This document shows, piece by piece, positions 56,374-64,000 of a stretch of DNA of 64,000 nucleotides (its first letter is position 1; every line of letters begins with the position of its first letter). Source of the DNA: Macrothele yani (Eukaryota > Arthropoda > Arachnida > Araneae > Macrothelidae). Both the position numbers and the translations under genes were made by a program. The notes beneath the pieces are model-generated. The model searched no databases and was not told the origin of the DNA. It was given only the letters and a program-made list of their open reading frames with translations. The stretch spans positions 46,094,469 through 46,158,468 of the forward strand of contig CM076996.1 of NCBI GenBank assembly GCA_039090855.1. The letters run 5' to 3'.

Positions 56374-58912
56374 CTGGAAAAGTATAAAAATTATAAAGAA
56401 TGATAATAACATAGATATTTTTTATTCTAGAAATAGATTTGACTTATTCCAGATTACAATAACCAACAAACTGGATTACGGGTTTATGACAAAATAAAGA
56501 CTAATTTTGAAAAAGAAGAAAGAAACAAAAAGGAAAAAGAAAAAATTCATGGACATAAATTTAAGAAGATTTTGCTACGTTTATTTTTGGTGGTAACTAT
56601 ACCAAGAGTTTCAATGCCTGGTTTTATGTGAAAGAAGGAAAAAATGTTACAACATAATAACTTGGTCAGAATTTCTTATTTAAAATTTTTATGAAACTAC
56701 TGCACAGAAGCCACCTTCTGTAAGTGACTATCAGTAACCAATGAGACTTTCTTCATTTATTTTCAGTAACCAGCACTAAAGGTCATACTCATTCAGTATG
56801 AAAAGTTTCAGTGTCTGTCACAATATTGCAACAAACAGTATTTGTAAGAAAAATGAAAGACATTATATTTACACTGAAAATTATCCCATGCAATGTGGTC
56901 CAAATCATCAGATAATGTTCTACCTTATCCAGTTCTACTAGTGAAACTTCTGGTAGAAGAATTCATCATTTGCAATCCTATTATTTATTTATTTATTTTA
57001 TGTTAGATCATCTAGTTCATGGTTCCAGTTATTTTGAGTGATATGAAGGTGTATGATTGGAGAAATTTTTAGGAATAAAAGGGAGACTTTGTGTAGTTGC
57101 CCTTGCTTAGTAGGGCCAAATAAATTGCCATTTCAAGTGACAGAGAGCATCTCCATTATGAATTCCAATGGTCACAACCAACTCACAATGAAAAAAAACA
57201 TAAGCTCAGTCAAAGGGGGAAAAACCATACATACCAAAAAACCGGTCATTCATTTGAATAATGAATCTGATGAACTATCTTACCATCTCGTCGGTTGTGG
57301 CCATACATCCCATACCCTGAAAAAATGTGGTATGGAGGGAAAAGGTTTAAAAATGCTTAAAAATTTTGATTCCATGCTCTAAAACTGTAAAAATAGTACA
57401 TTTAATAGAAATTAAGCAACTTGTGAAAAACAATTATCAAAAATTCTGTCCATGAGCTTCCAGAATGTTGCAGTATGGAAATGGAAAAAAAAAAAACAGT
57501 TCAGAATGCATGAAAATTCAATTGTACACTCTAGAATTCAAGAAAATAGTTAATAGAAATAGTAAACCTAATTAAAATTGAGCTATTTCCAAAACAAAGG
57601 TCTAAAAAAACCAGAGTGCCACAGTACAGAATTAGGAAATGGAAAAAATACATTAGAATATTATTCCTGAATTCCAGAATTGAAAAAGAAAAAAAACTCT
57701 TAGTAAATCTAACAAAGATGAAAGTTAAAAAAATCATGACCATGAGCTCTGGCAATCATCATGAATAACATGGACAATACTAAAAATTACACTGCGCTAC
57801 TTCCAAATTGGTGACTTTTTTTTTCTTGGTTTGACAGAAAAGCCTGAAGGACCAATAGAAAATGCAAATTATTTAGTCTTAACAGATTTGCTTCAAAAGA
57901 AAATCATTATCACAGCCATCTGTTGAAGAAGAATTTCTTCCTTCTGCAAAAATATCACAAGGCAAGTTTCTGTAATTTCATGGACATGTTCAGTTTGTCC
58001 ATAATGATGTAATGCCAATAAAAAAATTAAAAAACATAATTTTACGAAAAATCTGTACTGATTAGCATCTCTGCTACTTTTAGTTCAAGGCTATTTTAAG
58101 GTATTACATTCAGTGATCAGAGTTAAGTGAAGGGACTGATTGCACTGGAAATGGTAAAACAGTTGAACGAAGTTTTTACAAGGACACAAAGAAAATTGTC
58201 ATACATAATGAAAAAGGTTATGCTTTTGCAGATAAATATTTTAAAGCAAACAGGATTTTTCACACAAAAATTTCAAATGTGATTTTTTAAAATAAACATG
58301 CTTTTTACATAATTAAAAAAAACAACTGTAGGACTTGGTTGAATGAGATCATAAGCAAAAAAAGAGATCCAAAAATGAACAGAATTCAACACTAAGTTAC
58401 CAAAAGCATTCCATGCTTCAATGATTTCTATTAGTTAAAATCTTAGGTGAGACATGATCTTTTGTTACAATTCTTTTTTGTGTCTTACATTCTCCTCACA
58501 ATAAAAATGTGAAGCACGATGTTTCATTTCCAGGTTCTTTTCTAAACAAATAGCTTTATTTCTGTATATGCTTTTCTTGGCTCCAACCTTTTGAACACCT
58601 ACAACTATGACTTGTGGCAGCTATAGACACTTACTATTTTTCTCAAAATGCTACTTTTTTCGAGGATTATTTCAGCATAATTAAGATTCCAATGGGTCGC
58701 ACAAGTCTCTTCTTCTATCTTTGTATATGTTCTGAGGTATTTAGTCTTAATTACTGCAGCTCAAAGCATGAACTTGCACATACAGTCATTCACATTATAG
58801 ATGATAACATGGCACACTATGGAACTAATCAAGCAGCAAAAAAGTAGTTAAAAATGAAACTTCTTAGAAATGTCACTATGAAGTTTCCTCAGCAAAATAT
58901 CTAATCACTTCA
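56374..58912. other. intron sequence, no gene recognised
   Basis: AT-rich sequence with A-runs. An open frame of 109 codons at 57053-57382 has no recognisable motif. No kinesin first exon (VVVRCRP) was found. Confidence 0.4.
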
Positions 58913-59069
58913 CAACCCCGCCTTCTCGTGGTGCATCCTGTTCCCACTAAAGGGGCTCTGACGACCGCCAATAGCGGTATAACTATACCATCGGGATTAG
59001 AGGAAATTCTATCCCACACTCACCAACCCGCTTGGCCAGCGTGGTGAGTTATGGCCAAACCCCTCCAAA

Positions 59070-60209
59070 ATGACTCCACAACTTAAATCTTGGCCCTCAG
59101 TCTCCGGCAGCTGGAATGTACCTGGCCAAGGCAGCGGCCAGTGCGACATGAAGGCAGAGGGTGCTAAGAATCCCCGGAGGACCGGACTAGGCTGCCATCT
59201 GATGCTGACCTTGGCAACGTACAATGGACGCTCCCTATCTTCTGATTCAAGGCTTCTTGAATTGGAAGAGGAACTACAAAGGATCAAGTGGGACATCGTG
59301 GGGCTAAGTGAGGTAAGGAGAAAAGGAGAAGATCTCATCGAACTGAAAAGTGGACATCTCTTCTACTATCGTGGGACAGATACTGGCAGAACTAGTGGTG
59401 TTGGATTTATAATAAACAAGAAACTGAAGGATAAAGTGGTAGAAGTTGAAAGTTCCTCTGACAGAGCTGCACGACTCGTTATCCAACTATCGAGAAGATA
59501 CCAGGCTCAGATTATTCAAACTTATGCACCCACCACAAGTCATCCTGAAGAAGAAATTGAAGAATTTTATGAGGAAATTTGTCATCTAAATAATAAAGGT
59601 AAGCAGCACTTGAAAATAATTATGGGAGATTTCAATGCAAAAATAGGGCAACGGCAACAGAATGAAACTTCAGTAGGTAAATTCGGTCACGGCAACAGAA
59701 ACCAGCATGGAAATACTCTCGTTGAGTTTGCAGAGGCAGAAGGGTTTTTCATCTTGAACTCCTTCTTCAAGAAAAATCCACACAGGAAATGGACATGGAG
59801 ACATCCAAATGGGACGACAAGTGAAATTGATTTTATTATGTGTAACAAAAAATTCGTCATAGAAGACTGCAGTGTGCTAAACAAGTTCAACACAGATAGT
59901 GACCATAGATTGGTGAGATGTAAGATGCACCTCAACACTAAACTTGAACGTGGCAAGCTCATAAGACAAACAAAATCTATTGACATAACCAACCTTAAAA
60001 AACACCATAATACCTTCAAGTTGGAACTGAAGAACAGGTTCTCTGCTTTAGAAGGCCTAACATCAGAAGAAGTGGACATCTCTGAAGTTAACAGAAAAGT
60101 AACCAAAGCTCTTATGGAAACAGCAACAAAATTAGCTGTGTCTAAGAACAAGTTGCATGTAAATAAATTATCAGGAAAAACGAAAATGTTGATGCAAAAA
60201 GAAGAGTGA
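59070..60209 (+). CDS. RTE-like LINE, endonuclease part
   Basis: Open for 379 codons. Apurinic-type endonuclease motifs in order: LATYNGRSLSSDSRLLELEE, DIVGLSEVRRKG (catalytic Glu), GVGFIINKKLKD, QTYAPTTS, IIMGDFNAKIGQR (catalytic Asp and Asn), RHPNGTTSEIDFIM (catalytic Asp) and DSDHRLVRCKM (catalytic Asp-His). It cleaves target DNA to prime reverse transcription. The frame ends at a TGA (60207), while the next frame starts at 60206 and carries the rest of the protein. The two were probably a single polyprotein, separated by one small indel in the A-rich stretch near 60195. Confidence 0.88.
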   Translation: MTPQLKSWPSVSGSWNVPGQGSGQCDMKAEGAKNPRRTGLGCHLMLTLATYNGRSLSSDSRLLELEEELQRIKWDIVGLSEVRRKGEDLIELKSGHLFYYRGTDTGRTSGVGFIINKKLKDKVVEVESSSDRAARLVIQLSRRYQAQIIQTYAPTTSHPEEEIEEFYEEICHLNNKGKQHLKIIMGDFNAKIGQRQQNETSVGKFGHGNRNQHGNTLVEFAEAEGFFILNSFFKKNPHRKWTWRHPNGTTSEIDFIMCNKKFVIEDCSVLNKFNTDSDHRLVRCKMHLNTKLERGKLIRQTKSIDITNLKKHHNTFKLELKNRFSALEGLTSEEVDISEVNRKVTKALMETATKLAVSKNKLHVNKLSGKTKMLMQKEE

Positions 60210-62029
60210 TGAGGACAACTAAAGAAGATGTGACTTCCAAAGTGGAATATATAGAGCTATGCAAGACAGTACGAAAAAGTATCACTGAAGACGTAAGAAA
60301 ATTCAACTGTGAACTAGTGAGGAAAGCAATTGAAAACAACCAAAGCCTAAAGATAGCAAAGGGACATCTCAGTAAGGGAAGAAAACAGATTATGGCACTG
60401 AGAAAAGAAGATGGTTCTGTAACAAGAAATAGAGGCGAAATTTTGACAAGAGTGAAAGATTTCTACTCCAAATTATATGAAAGGGATGATACATGCACTC
60501 CAGACATCATGAAAGATACCAGTACCAGAGTTCCTCTAGTCCTTCCAGCAGAAGTTGCACATGCAATCAAGAACATGAAGCGGGGAAAAGCTCCAGGAGA
60601 AGATGGAATTACTGTAGACATCATACAAGAAGCAAGTGGAGAAATCGAAACAGTACTCGCCCAAATTTTCACTCGATGCCTTAATGAAGGAAAGATTCCT
60701 GAGGATTGGAACACCGCTACAATGATCCTGCTACATAAGAAAGGTGACATTGAGGATCTCGGAAACTACAGACCTATCAGCCTCCTATCAGTAGTTTATA
60801 AAATCTTCACTAAAGTTCTTTCACACCGCTTGAAGGTAACACTGGACATGGTTCAACCGAGAGAACAAGCTGGATTCAGGAGTGGCTACAGCACAATAGA
60901 TCATATCCATGTGCTGAGAGAACTAATTGAAAGAGCGAGGGAATATGAACTTCCATTGTGCATGGCTTTTATTGATTATGAAAAAGCCTTTGATTCGGTG
61001 AAACCATCAGCAGTTACAATGGCTCTGAAAACCTGCGGTATTGAAGATGCATATATTAATATTATTAATAACATCTATGAAAATGCAAGTGCAAAGATTA
61101 GGCTGTTTGAAAATACAACACACATAAAAATTGGAAAGGGAGTGAGACAAGGTGACACCATATCTCCGAAGCTCTTTAATGCCACATTGGAGGGTGTTTT
61201 TCAGTCACTGAGCTGGGAAAACAAGGGGATAAAGATTAATGGAGATTATCTAACCCACCTTCGTTTTGCTGATGACGTAGTCATTTTTGCAACTAGCCCA
61301 TCAGAGCTGCAGAGTATGATCCAGGAACTTGCTGACAAGAGTAAAGAAGTGGGATTAAAAATGAACTTTCAGAAGACAAAAGTGATGTTCAATGCTTTTG
61401 CAAGAAATGAAGATTTATCGATTGATGGAGAAAAGCTGGAGATAACAGACACATACGTTTATCTTGGACAGCAGATATCAAGTGAGGGTCACATTGATGA
61501 AGAAATTAATCGGCGTGCAAAACTTGCCTGGAGAGCTTTTGGAAGAAACAGCATAATTTTCAAAAGCAATATGCCATTATGTCTTAAAAGAAAAGTGTTT
61601 GATCAATGCATCCTTCCAGTGCTTACGTATGGTGCAGAGACGTGGACCTTAACTAAAAGAGACATACAAAGGCTGCAGACAACTCAAAGTAGCATGGAGA
61701 GGTGCATACTTGGTGTAACCAGGAGAGATAAGAAGAGGAAATCGTGGATCCGAAAAATGACAAGAGTGGAAGACATCATGATCAGAGTTAAATCCCTGAA
61801 ATGGCAATGGGCTGGACATACTGCCAGAAGGACAGATCATCGATGGACAGCCGAAATTTTAGATTGGATTCCAAGGGACAGGAAAAGACCCAGAAGAAGA
61901 CCACATGGGAGATGGGTGGATGAAATTCGAAAGTATGCAGGGGTGACATGGAGGAGACTGGCACAAGACAGACCGTTGTGGAAGAAACTTGGGGAGACCT
62001 TCGTCCAGCAGTGGATTGATAATGGTTGA
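60206..62029 (+). CDS. RTE-like LINE, reverse transcriptase part
   Basis: Open for 607 codons without a stop. Reverse transcriptase motifs in order: MKRGKAPGEDGITVDIIQE, LLHKKGDIEDLGNYRPISLL, QAGFRSGYSTIDHIHVLREL, FIDYEKAFDSVKP (catalytic Asp), GVRQGDTISPKLFNATL, LRFADDVVIFATS (catalytic FADD), GLKMNFQKTKVMF and YVYLGQQIS. The C-terminal region reads YGAETWTLTKRDIQRLQ, WQWAGHTARR, then RKRPRRRPHGRWVDEIRKY and WKKLGETFVQQW, typical of RTE-related elements. All visible catalytic residues are intact. Expression or activity cannot be judged from sequence alone. Confidence 0.9.
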   Translation: MMRTTKEDVTSKVEYIELCKTVRKSITEDVRKFNCELVRKAIENNQSLKIAKGHLSKGRKQIMALRKEDGSVTRNRGEILTRVKDFYSKLYERDDTCTPDIMKDTSTRVPLVLPAEVAHAIKNMKRGKAPGEDGITVDIIQEASGEIETVLAQIFTRCLNEGKIPEDWNTATMILLHKKGDIEDLGNYRPISLLSVVYKIFTKVLSHRLKVTLDMVQPREQAGFRSGYSTIDHIHVLRELIERAREYELPLCMAFIDYEKAFDSVKPSAVTMALKTCGIEDAYINIINNIYENASAKIRLFENTTHIKIGKGVRQGDTISPKLFNATLEGVFQSLSWENKGIKINGDYLTHLRFADDVVIFATSPSELQSMIQELADKSKEVGLKMNFQKTKVMFNAFARNEDLSIDGEKLEITDTYVYLGQQISSEGHIDEEINRRAKLAWRAFGRNSIIFKSNMPLCLKRKVFDQCILPVLTYGAETWTLTKRDIQRLQTTQSSMERCILGVTRRDKKRKSWIRKMTRVEDIMIRVKSLKWQWAGHTARRTDHRWTAEILDWIPRDRKRPRRRPHGRWVDEIRKYAGVTWRRLAQDRPLWKKLGETFVQQWIDNG

Positions 62030-62111
62030 CAAGGAGGAAATGAGTTTAGACTTCATATCAAGACATTTCATTCAAAAATAATTATTTCTGCTGGCAATAT
62101 AAATACAAAGA

Positions 62112-62250
<139 letters not shown>

Positions 62251-63321
62251 ACAATACTTACAATTGCCAAGACAGTGTCAAATTTGCTAGTGTGAACTCT
62301 AGGAAAAAACAAAAGCAAAGAAAGAGACATTTTTTGTTTGGTAATACAAATGTATGTGTAGAATAGCTTCTGTCAAACTGCGTAATATAAAAATATATTT
62401 CAGTATCATCCACCATCACACTACTACCACCAAGCTTGCCAGCTGGTAAAATGAACTCGAGTCAATCTCTCTCCTGCCATCCTCCTGCTATTAGTACTTT
62501 GGAGCATTAAATCCCCAATAAATCCAATTTTACTGCACACATTATCCTTCTCAAAGAACAACTTTCCACTGTTGAATATTCCAAAGCCAGGCTGACTAAA
62601 TCAGATATAACTAAGACAATAAAAGGAAAATTAAAAACTTTACTAACTTAGGATATAACTGAAAACACACCTTTTTCAACTCCTGTTTAAAGAACCTAAG
62701 AAAAAGAACCTGATCTTGTTACCACAGAAAACCAAACTTTCACTAACGAGAAACAGTTTCTAGTTTGTCAAAACGGACTGATAACTTGGACTGCTACTCT
62801 ATTTGAACAAATTACTTAAAATCCCTAGTACTCACATTGGAAATATCTCCGATCATCATCACAATCAATCATTTTCAATCCACTGTTGGATGAAGGTCTC
62901 CCCAAGTCATGCCCACAACTCATATCTTGAGCAATTCTCTTCCATGTCACTCTGGCATGCTTTCAAATTTCAACCACCCATGTAACTTGATTGACATTAA
63001 ATGCCTGTCATTACTGTTTCACACGTTATGCAAGTTCTGTAATCGGGAGATTATTAAATGATGTTAGATACGTATGGGGCATAGTATCAGCTATTAAAAT
63101 CAAGAAACAATGAACTATATATGTACTTACAATATTCGGGCTTCATATGTACGCCTGTAATGCATCTACTCACAAGACATTGCCGTAAGTATCCGACTCA
63201 TTCAAAGAATGTAAGCTTTTTCAATTGTGAAGTTTAGAAAAATAAAATTCATGATACTGTAAAATCTGCACCAGATAAAATTGAACAAGATGAATTTTTA
63301 CAATGAAGGTAAATAAATCCT
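62251..63321. other. intron sequence, no gene recognised
   Basis: AT-rich sequence. No coding motif and no kinesin exon were seen. Confidence 0.4.
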
Positions 63322-63577
63322 TAACAACAATGAAATATGAAAACGAATTAAAACCTTGTCGAATTTTTTTTTATAAACGAACTAAAATCTTGAAGAGGAA
63401 ATCATCTTGACTGCGAAGCACAAAGAAATAAATCTCTCGATTGCGAAGCACTACGACAACAACAAAACATGAAAACGAGTTACAACTTTGCCGAAATTTT
63501 AAAAAACGAACAGTCTTGAAGAAGAAATAATCATCTTGATTGCGAAGCATAAAGAAATAAATCTCCCGACTGCGAAG
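63322..63577 (+). repeat. tandem duplication of about 128 bp
   Basis: Two adjacent units (about 63322-63450 and 63451-63577), each running from acaacaa through atgaaaacga, an aaacgaac segment, cttgaaga-gaaat and gattgcgaagc to aaagaaataaatct and tgcgaagcac. They differ by small indels. Confidence 0.85.
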
Positions 63578-63578
63578 C

Positions 63579-63923
63579 ACCAAACTAGTTTCTGCTAATA
63601 TTCATAGCTATCATCAGTGGTAGGTGCACGGACGTTGTAATTACCGCACTCACACACTCAGGTATGCTGCTCAACCCGAATGCATGTTCAGCCCTGTCGT
63701 GCAGATATTTGTGCATCATGGTTTGGGTTTTACTGTGCACATATATGGCAACACCACATATGTGCGCAGTAAAACCCAAACCATGATGCGCAAATATCTG
63801 CACGACAGGGCTGAACATGCATTCGGGTTGAGCAGCATACCTGAGTGTGTGAGTGCGGTAATTACAACGTCCGTGCACCTACCACTGATGATAGCTATGA
63901 ATATTAGCAGAAACTAGTTTGGT
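63579..63923. repeat. near-perfect palindrome, 170-bp arms
   Basis: Arms 63579-63748 and 63754-63923 are complementary with only a few mismatches around a 5-base loop (caaca). The outer ends are accaaactagtttctgc and its inverse; the centre is actg-gcacatat. As a result almost the same 97-residue open frame appears on both strands, which is a product of symmetry and not evidence of a gene. Confidence 0.95.
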
Positions 63924-64000
63924 ACGGACATTTAATGTCAATCAAGTTACATTATTGTGGCCACGTAAAAAGTATGTTCACTGCAAATTGGCGAAATTTG

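Larger units (their letters stand above)
58913..62040 (+). mobile_element. RTE-like LINE, nearly intact
   Basis: A 5' leader begins near acaaccccgccttctcgtgg (58913), then come endonuclease and reverse transcriptase over two overlapping frames, and a very short 3' region. The composition is less AT-rich than its flanks. Start and end are approximate; no target duplication was confirmed. It is the best-preserved coding transposon in the window and lies antisense to the kinesin gene. Confidence 0.85.

Noticed and set aside
57053..57382. 109-codon open frame near the right side
   Set aside because: No motif, A-rich composition and no splice or repeat context; probably chance.
63585..63917. Near-identical 97-residue open frames on both strands
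   Set aside because: They follow from the palindrome symmetry, and no known domain is present.

Overview
The window is nuclear DNA of an animal, most likely an insect or other arthropod. It is AT-rich and spliced, has no prokaryotic gene organisation, and is packed with transposons, tRNA-derived SINEs and microsatellites of arthropod type. The species cannot be named from the sequence. Everything below was read by eye: exact ends are given where terminal repeats and target-site duplications (TSDs) meet, and fossil boundaries may be off by tens of bases.

One host gene was recognised. Four minus-strand exons (56218-56373, 46644-46929, 17143-17373, 9606-9998, in transcript order) splice in phase and encode about 355 residues of a kinesin-2 motor domain of the KIF17/OSM-3 type. 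The first exon (start codon and roughly the first 20-25 residues) lies beyond position 64000. The stalk and tail exons lie below 9606, probably left of the window. Introns are 9.3, 29.3 and 7.1 kb, and almost all their length comes from transposable elements.

Layout. (1) 1-9.6 kb: a dead Tc1 element with TA duplications, an unidentified 1.5-kb stretch, a second Tc1 fossil, a (GT)n tract, and a 640-bp inverted-repeat element holding a SINE. (2) 9.6-17.4 kb: two kinesin exons, a broken APE-type LINE with a (TATG)n tail, a SINE inserted in another SINE, and a Tc1/mariner element of DD41D spacing ending 98 bp from a splice donor. (3) 18.5-30.5 kb: a mariner split by a 10.7-kb P-element-like transposon with 7-bp TSDs. 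The P-like element keeps a spliced THAP-domain reading frame and a C-terminal piece, but has lost its catalytic middle. It also holds what looks like an excision scar of a related element and a 157-bp tandem array. (4) 31.7-46.5 kb: a large foldback (inverted-repeat) element whose right arm is split by a 13.4-kb hAT-like element, itself carrying a 7.7-kb second hAT-like element, a pogo/Tigger element and several SINEs. (5) 47.0-51.9 kb: a second DD41D element whose transposase frame is split by a third hAT element with perfect 8-bp TSDs. (6) 52.0-64 kb: a mariner, a Penelope-like fragment with GIY-YIG endonuclease, a Tc1 fossil, the first motor exon in the window, a nearly intact RTE-like LINE, a long (GA)n tract, and an almost perfect palindrome with 170-bp arms.

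The genes do not form a pathway. The window shows one host gene whose introns record repeated rounds of nested transposition. The most unusual object is the P-like element, whose exons still spell a 218-residue THAP protein without a catalytic domain, recalling the truncated repressor proteins known from Drosophila P elements.
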